Positions 16,828 to 25,039 of a stretch of DNA of 64,000 nucleotides are shown in pieces. The stretch's first letter is position 1; every line of letters begins with the position of its first letter. Below the pieces are notes generated by a model, which was given only the letters and a program-made list of their open reading frames with translations, searched no databases and was not told the origin of the DNA. Made by a program: the position numbers and the translations under genes. Source of the stretch: Legionella sp. PATHC035 (GTDB lineage: Bacteria > Pseudomonadota > Gammaproteobacteria > Legionellales > Legionellaceae); contig NZ_JAPHOT010000001.1 of assembly GCF_026191115.1 (NCBI RefSeq), positions 2,361,501 through 2,425,500 on the forward strand, in the 5' to 3' direction.

Positions 16828-17805
16828 TTAAGGTGTGGTGACTGTGGTATCTGGGGTATCCTCTATTCCCATACCATACTGTTCTAAATTTTCCTTTATA
16901 GCTTGTATTTGCTTGCTTCCCAGCTTTGCTTCAATCGCATAGTTCTCATAAAATTTATGCAGGCTCTTGCGATACTCCCGAACGTCTGGATGATCAATCT
17001 CATCTCGAACGACCCGACATGCTTTATAAAACTCTTCAGTCAAATTATCAAAGTCCTCTTGGAGCTGGGGTGATAAAATGGCTCGGTCTACATACAAAGG
17101 ATTCAAGTCAACATTGAATGTGAATCCATCTCGGGTTATTTTCATGAGAATCGCCCATGCTGGCACGTTGCTTATCGTTCTTTCATACTCATTCGTATAT
17201 ACAGCGGGCTCACCTTGTGGGGAGTAAGATGGAGTGGTATCCGATTGCTCTGCTAATGGGGAAAATTGTTGATCCTCGGGGATGTTGGTGTAATCAACAA
17301 CGACCACTGTTTTAGTGGATGGTAATAAAAAGCTGGAGAATTTAAATCCCACGAAGATACTGTCGGAAACCGATATCCCATGAACTTTTGCCGTATCTGA
17401 TGCATGGTCAGCAAGGTTTGCTTTGGTTTGTACTAGGTCTCTGGTTCCATCAGATTTATAAGCCACGATCTCTTTTTTTCCTACCATTCCTAACATGGCT
17501 CTTGATTCTTTTTTCATTAATTCACTTAAGGACATACCTCTAAACCCGAGCTTGAATCCCGATTCATTCCATACGGCAGAAAGAAAATCTTTGCCAATAG
17601 GTTTTCCTCTGAACGTAGTATCTGTAAAAAATTTAAGGTTTGAAATAATTAATGGCACTCCTTGGAGGTGGTTATCATACATAGGAGCAGCAGCAGCATT
17701 TTTTGCAGTAAATATGCTTCTGGTTTGTTGTTGGGATTGTATCATACGTGTTGTCTGAGATGTTTTGGTGGTTATCCCCTTTGCTTCATATAAAAATCTC
17801 ATCAT
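16828..17805 (-). CDS. Legionella-type hypothetical, paralogue of the facing gene
   Basis: The 325-residue product has AGGAGG just upstream; the second of two adjacent ATGs (17802) has the better spacing. It is the longer partner of the pair, with about 40 more residues that lie mainly in the middle (ARG/Lys-rich KEIVAYKSDGTRDLVQTKANLAD and a Pro/Ser-rich PLAEQSDTTPSYSPQGEP insert) and in the C-terminal TTVTTP tail. The shared core is the DTTFRG(K/Q)PIG block, the NVPAWAILMKI block and the VDRAILSPQL block. No known domain is recognised. Its N-terminal region has many Gln and Thr residues and no signal peptide. Possible Dot/Icm substrate; function unknown. Confidence 0.75.
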   Translation of the reverse strand: MMRFLYEAKGITTKTSQTTRMIQSQQQTRSIFTAKNAAAAPMYDNHLQGVPLIISNLKFFTDTTFRGKPIGKDFLSAVWNESGFKLGFRGMSLSELMKKESRAMLGMVGKKEIVAYKSDGTRDLVQTKANLADHASDTAKVHGISVSDSIFVGFKFSSFLLPSTKTVVVVDYTNIPEDQQFSPLAEQSDTTPSYSPQGEPAVYTNEYERTISNVPAWAILMKITRDGFTFNVDLNPLYVDRAILSPQLQEDFDNLTEEFYKACRVVRDEIDHPDVREYRKSLHKFYENYAIEAKLGSKQIQAIKENLEQYGMGIEDTPDTTVTTP

Positions 17806-18052
17806 TAACCTCCTGAGGAATTTAAAAATTATGCATCTAAGATGCTTTAATTATAGTTTATTTGTTCATAGTTTGATTGGTTTGCTGGGGTTTAGTGTGT
17901 AAATTTACTTAAAATCTGGATTGAGACTCTGATCTTGGGTTAGAAAATTTGGCAAAATGGACAAACAGGGCGTACACTTAATTTATTTGAAGTTTTATTA
18001 TTGGTCATCTGGCTGGCTTTATTAGCAAAAGCACGAATCATGGAGGATTTAA

Positions 18053-18580
18053 ATGAGCATATGGCGAACTGTTGCACTAGGCGTTTCATGTCTCCTCTTA
18101 TTAAATCAGACGATTGCTCAAAATACGCAGTTCAATACGACAATCAACAATAATATCACCAACAATATCACTAATTTTGCTCAGTTAGTGCAAGCTGTTG
18201 AGAGTGGGCAAGATGTCCGCGCAATCATCCATTTTGATAATTGCCAGGTCACAGGCCCTGCACTCCCGACTCAATTAAGAAGACAGCTAGACGGCGCGAG
18301 CACTCGATTTAATTTTACTAACTTTTTCCATGGCCAAGAGACTGTTAATAACGAGTTAATTGATACGGTGACCACGTCCATGAAGTTTTTTATCCAGAAC
18401 CCTTCAGGAGAGTTCTTAACCTTATCAGGTCGCTTAAGTGTTTTTGAAGATAATACCGCAACGTTACATGTGAATTTTTTTGATCCCATTTTGCATAAGC
18501 AACGATTAGTAGTCGATTGGCTTTGCAATATCAGTAATGGCGATGACAATAATGGTTTGGTATTGTTTAATTTTTCATAG
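18053..18580 (+). CDS. VirK family secreted protein
   Basis: The 175-residue precursor begins MSIWRTVALGVSCLLLLNQTIAQ, a signal peptide with probable cleavage after IAQ (about 23). The mature N-terminus is Asn/Thr-rich (NTTINNNITNNITNF). The VirK-type block follows: FAQLVQAVESGQDVRAIIHFDNCQ, then TFNFTNFF-like strands and a C-terminal VVDWLCNISNGDDN, with two Cys. VirK proteins are small exported beta-rich proteins found in plant and animal pathogens; their molecular function is not settled. GGAGG lies eight bases before the ATG. A strong terminator follows, separating it from the peptidoglycan genes. Confidence 0.8.
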   Translation: MSIWRTVALGVSCLLLLNQTIAQNTQFNTTINNNITNNITNFAQLVQAVESGQDVRAIIHFDNCQVTGPALPTQLRRQLDGASTRFNFTNFFHGQETVNNELIDTVTTSMKFFIQNPSGEFLTLSGRLSVFEDNTATLHVNFFDPILHKQRLVVDWLCNISNGDDNNGLVLFNFS

Positions 18581-18610
18581 GGAAGTGCGCTACAGAAAAA
18601 AACAAACTAT

Positions 18611-18640
18611 GGGCTCTTGAAAATAAGAGCCCTGGTTTTT
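18611..18640 (+). terminator. Rho-independent terminator
   Basis: GGGCTCTT pairs perfectly with AAGAGCCC around a 6-base loop, followed by TGGTTTTTC. It ends the VirK-like gene. Confidence 0.85.
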
Positions 18641-18711
18641 CATGTTTCATTTTTAGAATTAGCAACCTATCTATGATATCCTTTTGTTTTAACAATCAGT
18701 TGTCGTATGCG

Positions 18712-19782
18712 ATGAAAACAAACGTTTTTTGGGGTATTTTTTTCTTATTAATAAACCTTGGAGCTATTGCTGCACCTCATTTTGTGCCAGCTCAACCCTC
18801 AACAACAGCTCGTTATGAAATCAATGGGCCTGCTTTATGTGCTACGGCTAAAGAAACCTTGGCTTATTTAAACAAAGGTACTCGTTATGATCCTCGAGTG
18901 ATTCATGAAGGAAAGGCTTTTAAAGTCCCGCTTGCCCGAATCAAAGCTACGCTGATGTTTATTTGCCAGCATCAACGCGAATTGAATAATCCTGCTTTTG
19001 TTAAAGAACACTTCGATTTTATTCGATGGTATCCCGATCTTGAGCAAGCCAAGTCACTGAGTGCGCAAAAACCGCTTGTTGCTCATTTACCCAAAGATAA
19101 AATTTTAATGACTAAGTATTACGTTCATCGTGCTCAGGCATCAAGCAAGCGCAGTGCAGCTTTTCCTTTTGCTCTTTATGGTCTTCCTCAGGATGAGGCG
19201 TTACTGACTCTAGAAGAAGCAGATGCTAAGCCTGGACTCATACGTTTTCAATATGGAAAGCAGGCTATCCTAAAAGGGGCCTTAGCGAATAAGAACGTCC
19301 CTGCACTGGGTTACTTGAGTCGAGAAGACCTTGAAGCGGCTCTAATGCAGGGTACTGTGGTTGCTGATTTTGGTAAGAACCAGACAAAGACCTTTAATGT
19401 TCATCGTTGCAACAATATTGCCTACGACAAAACCCAAAACCCTTATCAGCAAGAGCGCTATTGGTATTTTAAACAGGTGGCAGGCATCAAAGGTTATGGA
19501 AAGGATGCCGATCATAAAATCACGGTGAATACGGAGGTGACTTTTGCAGCGGATCTTGAGCAGTTTGGTTTGGGTAAATTATTAATGGTGCAATATCCTA
19601 CTCGGACAGGTAATCTGGTGACGCGCGCAGGTATTTTTGCGGACACAGGTGGCGCTTTCGAAAATAACGAGTATCAAGTTGATTTTTTAGCGGGTAGCTA
19701 TGCAGGAAGAGGCGCTTTCGCTCAGGCAACTCGGCACTTACCCGATTATGTGGCCGCTTATTTTATGGTATTAAAAGAATAA
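18712..19782 (+). CDS. MltA-like 3D-domain lytic transglycosylase
   Basis: The 356-residue product starts at the ATG at 18712, which begins a signal peptide (MKTNVFWGIFFLLINLGAIAA). The C-terminal part carries a 3D-domain pattern, AGIFADTGGAFENNEYQVDFLAGSYAGRGAF, where the Asp of DTGG and of VDFLAG correspond to the acidic residues of MltA-type enzymes. The order of an N-terminal helical part, a central insert and a double-psi barrel end fits the MltA family, which cleaves the MurNAc-GlcNAc bond to give anhydro-MurNAc products. There is no lipobox. The next gene is an amidase one base away, so the pair looks like a two-gene unit for peptidoglycan breakdown in the periplasm. Confidence 0.7.
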   Translation: MKTNVFWGIFFLLINLGAIAAPHFVPAQPSTTARYEINGPALCATAKETLAYLNKGTRYDPRVIHEGKAFKVPLARIKATLMFICQHQRELNNPAFVKEHFDFIRWYPDLEQAKSLSAQKPLVAHLPKDKILMTKYYVHRAQASSKRSAAFPFALYGLPQDEALLTLEEADAKPGLIRFQYGKQAILKGALANKNVPALGYLSREDLEAALMQGTVVADFGKNQTKTFNVHRCNNIAYDKTQNPYQQERYWYFKQVAGIKGYGKDADHKITVNTEVTFAADLEQFGLGKLLMVQYPTRTGNLVTRAGIFADTGGAFENNEYQVDFLAGSYAGRGAFAQATRHLPDYVAAYFMVLKE

Positions 19783-19783
19783 T

Positions 19784-20437
19784 ATGAAAATTTTCTTATT
19801 TTGCTCATTCTTTATAAGCTCTATGGTTCATGCTTTTTCTTGCAATGATTCGCAAGAAATCCATCAAGCACCAATTCAATTTGATCAACAACGTATTGCC
19901 TTAACACGCCAGTATCAATTAACTCATTATGGAATTGACTCAAAATCCATTGAAATTGAACCGAGAATGATTGTTTTGCATTGGACGTGTATTCCGACGT
20001 TGGCAGCCACTCTTCGTGTATTTAATCCACCCACATTCCCTAAAAATTCGCCACGAATCAAGGAGCTACCTGGAGACTTGAACGTATCAACCCATTTTGT
20101 AGTGGATCGGGATGGAAGTATTTATCAACTCATGCCGGAGCATTGGATGGCACGACATGTCATAGGATTGAATCATTATGCAATTGGCATTGAAAATGTA
20201 GGTGGAATTGACAGTAAAGATGATCTAACCGACGCACAAACCAAAGCAAATGCTTTTTTGGTGTGTTATCTCAAAAAGAAATATCCAAAAATAAACTATG
20301 TTATCGGACATAATGACTATTTAAATTTTAAAAAAACCTCTCTTTGGCTCGAACAGGATCCAAATTATCAGACCGATAAAGATGATCCTGGTCCCGATTT
20401 TCTCAATCGGGTGATGAAGTTGGTTCACAATAGCTGA
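19784..20437 (+). CDS. N-acetylmuramoyl-L-alanine amidase (Amidase_2)
   Basis: The 217-residue precursor has a signal peptide (MKIFLFCSFFISSMVHAF, cleavage near 18). The amidase fold shows its zinc ligands in order: His in VLHWTC, His in VIGHNDYL and Asp in DDPGPDF, together with STHFVVDRDGSIYQLMPE and IGIENVGG. The enzyme cuts the bond between MurNAc and the first L-Ala of the stem peptide. Family relatives include AmpD and AmiD; the signal peptide makes the periplasmic or secreted AmiD type more likely. It follows the MltA-like gene with one base between stop and start, so translation is coupled. No terminator is seen after it. Confidence 0.88.
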   Translation: MKIFLFCSFFISSMVHAFSCNDSQEIHQAPIQFDQQRIALTRQYQLTHYGIDSKSIEIEPRMIVLHWTCIPTLAATLRVFNPPTFPKNSPRIKELPGDLNVSTHFVVDRDGSIYQLMPEHWMARHVIGLNHYAIGIENVGGIDSKDDLTDAQTKANAFLVCYLKKKYPKINYVIGHNDYLNFKKTSLWLEQDPNYQTDKDDPGPDFLNRVMKLVHNS

Positions 20438-20591
20438 ATTTTTAAATATGAAAAATGCAAGAAAAATCAATAGGTTTTTTAGCCCATGGCGAAGATTAAC
20501 TCCGCTTAATATACTATAATAAAACGTAGGATTAAGCCGTTCATATAATCGTTCTTTGCCCTAAATGACCCGATTAAAACAGGGAGTGAAT

Positions 20592-22223
20592 ATGTCTGAT
20601 AAGTTATTGGATGTACTAATCGTTGGAGCTGGGCCTGTTGGTTTATTTTGCGCAAACGAGCTGACTCGTCACGGTTTGAGTTGTCGGATCATTGATAAAA
20701 AGTCGGCACTCAGTGATAAATCTAAGGCATTGGCCATTCATATTCGAACCCTTGATCTGCTCAGGGATTGCAGTTTTCTTGATGAAGTACTCATCCAGGG
20801 ACAAAAAGTAGATGGGGTGTTGTTTAAATCTAAGGGAAAAGAGTTAATTCATGCCACCTATGCACCTGTTGAAGCGGATTATCATTTTGTGATTGACCTT
20901 CCTCAAAGCAAAACGGAACACATTTTCCATCAGGGGCTGGTTGATCGAGGTTTGCATGTTGAATGGCAAACTGAATTAACTGAAATCGAAGAAACGGCTA
21001 ACCATACCGTTTCTACGTTAAAACAGGCTGATGGCAGCATCGAAAAAGTTCAATCACACTGGATTATTGCTTGTGATGGTTCGCACAGTACGCTGAGAAA
21101 ATTAGTTAATGCTGAATTTATAGGCTCTTCTTTTAAACAAACTTGGTGGCTCGCTGACCTGCTTATTGATTGGGAACTTCCTGAAAATAAATTTATTATC
21201 TACGTCAGTGATGAAGGCCCTGCTGCGTGTTTCCCGATGGGTGAAAAACGTTATCGTTTGGTCATGACTGCGCCCGAAAAACTCATGCATCAAGCCCCGA
21301 CAATGGAAGACATCATTCGAGTCTTTAAAGCACGTTGTACGGATCCGGCAACCCTGCATGATCCAGTTTGGATCAGTCAATTTGGCATTGATCACAAGCA
21401 AATCGAAAACTACCGTTATGGACGAGTATTTTTTGCTGGGGACTCCGCTCATGTTCATAGTCCTATGGGTGGGCAAGGGTTAAATACCGGATTACAAGAT
21501 ATTTATAATCTCGCTTGGAAATTAGCACTGGTGCATAAAGGACTGGCAAGCGATGTGTTACTTGATAGTTATCATCGCGAACGTCATCCGATTGCTGCAG
21601 GGGTATTAAAAGATACTGGCGTAATGACTCGTTTGATTATGATGAGTAATCCGGTGATGATTTTTTTACGTAATTTACTTTTACAGACCGTTATGTCATT
21701 CGACGCAGTTAAAAATTTTATTATGTATAATCTTGCTGAGTTGGGGGTGAGCTATGCGAAAAGTCCTATCGTCACCGCATTGGGTGAAAAAACCCAATTC
21801 AAAATAGGTGGATTTCTCATTAATTCCCCTTTTATTGATGCAAAAAGCAAAGAAAAAAAGGAATTGCAGCAAATCACTCAGGGAACGCTGCATCACTTAT
21901 TTTTATTTAGGGGACTGGAACCTGAGAATAGTAATCAATTGTTGGTTTTCTCTGAACTCGCCAGGGCTGTTACGCAGCAATTTAAGGGTTTAATCAAGAC
22001 TCATATTATACTGCCTCAATCTGAAATGACTTTAGTTGATGAGGGGATTTCCATCTTGATTGATGAAGATCAAAAGATGCATCACCGATTTAAAATTGTG
22101 CGACCTACCGCTGTATTGGTTCGTCCAGATAAATATATAGGTTTAACTCAGATGCCGGTCAATCAAGAGGAACTAATGAGGTATATGGAACATTCATATC
22201 TTCTTACAAACTCTAAAGTTTGA
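20592..22223 (+). CDS. FAD-dependent aromatic monooxygenase
   Basis: The product is 543 residues from the ATG at 20592, with AGGGAG five bases upstream. It belongs to the class A flavin hydroxylases (UbiH/PHBH type). The FAD-binding GxGxxG is VLIVGAGPVGLFCANEL, the middle motif is CDGSHSTLRKL and the C-terminal ribityl-binding motif is FFAGDSAHVHSPMGGQGLNTG. A thioredoxin-like end domain seems to follow from about residue 400 (LLVFSELARAV, ISILIDEDQK), as in pentachlorophenol hydroxylase-type enzymes. It would hydroxylate an aromatic or quinone substrate using NAD(P)H and O2; the substrate is unknown. The gene is monocistronic. Confidence 0.88.
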   Translation: MSDKLLDVLIVGAGPVGLFCANELTRHGLSCRIIDKKSALSDKSKALAIHIRTLDLLRDCSFLDEVLIQGQKVDGVLFKSKGKELIHATYAPVEADYHFVIDLPQSKTEHIFHQGLVDRGLHVEWQTELTEIEETANHTVSTLKQADGSIEKVQSHWIIACDGSHSTLRKLVNAEFIGSSFKQTWWLADLLIDWELPENKFIIYVSDEGPAACFPMGEKRYRLVMTAPEKLMHQAPTMEDIIRVFKARCTDPATLHDPVWISQFGIDHKQIENYRYGRVFFAGDSAHVHSPMGGQGLNTGLQDIYNLAWKLALVHKGLASDVLLDSYHRERHPIAAGVLKDTGVMTRLIMMSNPVMIFLRNLLLQTVMSFDAVKNFIMYNLAELGVSYAKSPIVTALGEKTQFKIGGFLINSPFIDAKSKEKKELQQITQGTLHHLFLFRGLEPENSNQLLVFSELARAVTQQFKGLIKTHIILPQSEMTLVDEGISILIDEDQKMHHRFKIVRPTAVLVRPDKYIGLTQMPVNQEELMRYMEHSYLLTNSKV

Positions 22224-22832
22224 GGCAAAAGGGTCCGCATGAAGACTTAAATCAAAAATGATTCTTGATGATCTTGGGGTGTTGTATATAATTTGCGGCC
22301 ATATTTTTGTTAATTTAGGGCTTTTAATCGCCGCTGCGGGCAAACAAACAAGAACTGGAAACTGGCAAATTAAACTTCTTAAGTAAATGGCCTAAGCGCT
22401 TATAAAACAAATAAACGAGAGCCAAGCGACCGGAGTTTTATTCAGGATAATAGGAATGAATTTGTTTTGAGGGAGCTGAATTAAGAAGAGAACGCGATGG
22501 GTATTTTTTGTTCTTTATGAATCAATAGTAAGTTAAGTGTCTCTCAAGGTAAGCAATAGGTTGTAATCAATTTAAAAATAGAATAAAAATTGCTACATGC
22601 ATTAAAAGTTTTATTGCATTGACAGTGAAAATGGTCACAATGCGATAAAGAAAAATTAATTCCCTTATCTAAGTTACAAACCTTCCGAACACACTATGGA
22701 CTGTTGCATGCGGATAGGGAAATTTCTAACGTACGCTTTATCATACGATTTAAAAGATACACTAGTGAATGTATTACTGGTTATTACGCTAAAAAATTGA
22801 ATAAAAATAATGAGCAATGGATTAAATATCTT
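22224..22832. other. 609-base intergenic region, no gene seen
   Basis: AT-rich DNA between the monooxygenase and the beta-lactamase-like gene. An imperfect inverted repeat at 22616-22643 (GCATT-GAC with GTC-A-CAATGC) might be an operator for the right-hand gene. An in-frame ATG-less extension reaches back to 22704 but has no ribosome site and no signal-peptide character. No RNA or repeat was recognised. Confidence 0.4.
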
Positions 22833-23864
22833 ATGAAAAAATTACTGGCGTGTTGGTTTTTGGGTTTTGTCTATTCAGTGAGCGCTTTTGCTGCCCCAAG
22901 TGATGCAGAACTGATTAAAAAATTAAATGCGATTGAAAAAAACTCAAATACAGTCATGGGGATTACTGCCATTTATATAGAAAAAAATAAAGTGATTGCC
23001 CATAATAGCAATCAGCGTTTTTTCATGGCCAGTACAATCAAATTACCTATTGCGATGGCATTTTTACACCGCGTCGATGAGAAAAAAGACTCTTTAAATC
23101 GTGTAATTAAAATGGATTCACGTTATTCGGTTCCTGGTTCTGGGGCACTTCATTATTTATTCGAAAAGAAAAAATTGAATATTTCCCTGAAACAAATCTT
23201 GATGCATACCCTCAAAAATAGTGATAACAGTGCAAGTGATGCATTATTACAGGCCGCTAATGGCCCTAAATATGTAGCACAGCGTATGAGTGCGCTTGGT
23301 TTAAAAAATATTTTTATCAATCGCTCCATTATGGAAATGTTTGTCGATACAAATCATGTGGATCGTTCATTTTTAACAAAACGTCAGCCGGTATACTCTT
23401 GGCAAAAAATATCAAATCGTGTTCCGCTGAAAGAAAAGCAGCAAGCTTGGCAGCGTTTTGAAAAGGACATACGCGATACCACAACACCTTATGATATGGC
23501 AAAACTGTTGGTTAAATTGTACAAAAAACAAGCTCTTTCAGAATCAAGTACTAATCTTCTTATGAACATCATGGAGCAATGCCGAACTGGTCGCAGCAGA
23601 ATAAAAGGATTATTGCCTCCCCATGTTAAAGTAGCCCATAAGACAGGAACATGGTCTATTTATGAGCGGGACTATTTAAGATACCCTGGGTCAAAAAAAC
23701 TTTATCGTTTCGTGAGTGACGTTGGCATTATTACGTTACCCAATAATAAAGGCCATGTTGCCATTGCAGTATATGTTAAATCGAAATCAGCCAGTGATTA
23801 TCCACGCAGTCGCGCCATCGCTCTTGCAAGTCGTGCAATTTATGACCATTTTATGAAGTCATGA
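22833..23864 (+). CDS. class A beta-lactamase-like serine hydrolase
   Basis: The 343-residue precursor begins at the ATG at 22833, which opens a signal peptide (MKKLLACWFLGFVYSVSAFA). The class A motifs are present in order: ASTIK with Ser67 and Lys70, SDN at 130-132, RDTTTP at 214-219 and HKTGT near 290. The general-base Glu is probably Glu168 in IMEMFVD, which replaces the usual ExxLN, so the partner Asn170 is Asp. Between this point and RDTTTP there are about 36 more residues than in TEM-type enzymes, giving a much extended omega-loop side. It may be a true beta-lactamase with altered turnover or a peptidoglycan-related relative. The gene stands alone, without an ampR-type regulator. Confidence 0.85.
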   Translation: MKKLLACWFLGFVYSVSAFAAPSDAELIKKLNAIEKNSNTVMGITAIYIEKNKVIAHNSNQRFFMASTIKLPIAMAFLHRVDEKKDSLNRVIKMDSRYSVPGSGALHYLFEKKKLNISLKQILMHTLKNSDNSASDALLQAANGPKYVAQRMSALGLKNIFINRSIMEMFVDTNHVDRSFLTKRQPVYSWQKISNRVPLKEKQQAWQRFEKDIRDTTTPYDMAKLLVKLYKKQALSESSTNLLMNIMEQCRTGRSRIKGLLPPHVKVAHKTGTWSIYERDYLRYPGSKKLYRFVSDVGIITLPNNKGHVAIAVYVKSKSASDYPRSRAIALASRAIYDHFMKS

Positions 23865-23889
23865 TTAGGGACACGCTCCATGGAGCCAA

Positions 23890-23910
23890 GGTGAGGGCAA
23901 AGCCCTAACC
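23890..23910 (+). terminator. possible hairpin terminator
   Basis: GGTGAGGGC and GCCCTAACC pair with one mismatch around a 3-base loop, 25 bases after the beta-lactamase-like gene. It is followed by GCGGTTATTT, a weak U-tract. Confidence 0.4.
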
Positions 23911-24135
23911 GCGGTTATTTGCTCTTATTCCAGGTACCAGTAAAACCTTCACTATTTTGTATGGTGCTGCAACAAGGACGCTCTTGCTCCGCTCGTTGTG
24001 GTGGGTATTTCTTTATCTTTGTGTTGTAAAGTATCCCTATTTTTTTAAAAAAACTTAATGAATACATGACCTAGAAAACCCTTGCCATTTCGTATACTCT
24101 GTCAAAAAAATAACTTTGAAGACAAGGAGGTTGAG

Positions 24136-25038
24136 ATGCATCGTTGTTTGATTTTGATTTTTAGCGGACTCATCTATTTTTTCATGAGTTTTGGTTTATA
24201 TGCTCAATTACCTTGCTACTACCAGGAATTACCTGCTGATGAAAAACGTGAGCTATTATGGGCTGAAATTACCTCAAGCCATGAAGAAGATCCTTTACCG
24301 GAGCTAACTGGCAATAGTTTTAATGAAGTGCTCGAAAAATTAAAAGGATTGTTTAACTTAAGCCCAACATTTGATACCGCTAGTGATGAAATTCCGGAGG
24401 GACGAGTAAAAATCATTCACGCCAATGGTTCAGTAGGAAAAATTGCTTTAGTTCCCTCACCAGATCATCCCTTCACAGGTATTTATCAGACGGGGGCAAT
24501 CGGCATAGCACGTCTCTCGTTAGCAACCCCTCCAGCTGATGATAATTATATTCCTGGCATGGCAATTAAATTTTTAATCACAGGACATCCCTCTTTAAAT
24601 TTACACGTGATGAATTTGCTTGAGGGACAAAAAGGCAATTGGAATTATTTTGCGAAAGATTTTTCGAACCAAATACCTCATCCTACCAGTTGGACCTTGA
24701 GTGCTATTGAGAAAATATTTGAGTGGACTCGCGACCCGGCGAATAACCTTCCTTTATGGCATTTAGCCGCTTGGACGAGTGAAGGAAGAATTGATGGAAT
24801 CCCTGTGTTCCCTGAGCGGATCTATTTCCGACCAACGAGCTTGGTTAAGGATTTAATCCCTGAGAATTCACGAGAAGACTTCAGACTCTCTTTTGCCGAG
24901 GTGCCCATGGGTCCAATCTATGAGGTCTATGGAGAATATCAAGGTATCGAGTATCGTATAGGGACATTAATGTTGGAAAGTCCTTTATTGGCTTCCAATT
25001 ACGGTGATAAGAAATTATTTTTCCAGCACCAACGATAA
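24136..25038 (+). CDS. secreted protein, possibly catalase-fold
   Basis: The 300-residue precursor starts at the ATG at 24136 with AAGGAGG five bases upstream. It has a signal peptide through LIYFFMSFGLYAQ (about 23). The central part runs GRVKIIHANGSVGKIALV, then HPFTGIYQTGAIGIARLSLATPP, then YIPGMAIKFLITGHPSLNLHVMNLL. The pattern 'TGi...G..RlS.a......pG.alKfl' resembles the core of catalase-like haem proteins. The typical haem-ligand Tyr and catalytic His could not be assigned, so this is only a fold suggestion. It ends one base before the convergent phosphatase-like gene. Possibly type II secreted; function unknown. Confidence 0.65.
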   Translation: MHRCLILIFSGLIYFFMSFGLYAQLPCYYQELPADEKRELLWAEITSSHEEDPLPELTGNSFNEVLEKLKGLFNLSPTFDTASDEIPEGRVKIIHANGSVGKIALVPSPDHPFTGIYQTGAIGIARLSLATPPADDNYIPGMAIKFLITGHPSLNLHVMNLLEGQKGNWNYFAKDFSNQIPHPTSWTLSAIEKIFEWTRDPANNLPLWHLAAWTSEGRIDGIPVFPERIYFRPTSLVKDLIPENSREDFRLSFAEVPMGPIYEVYGEYQGIEYRIGTLMLESPLLASNYGDKKLFFQHQR

Positions 25039-25039
25039 T

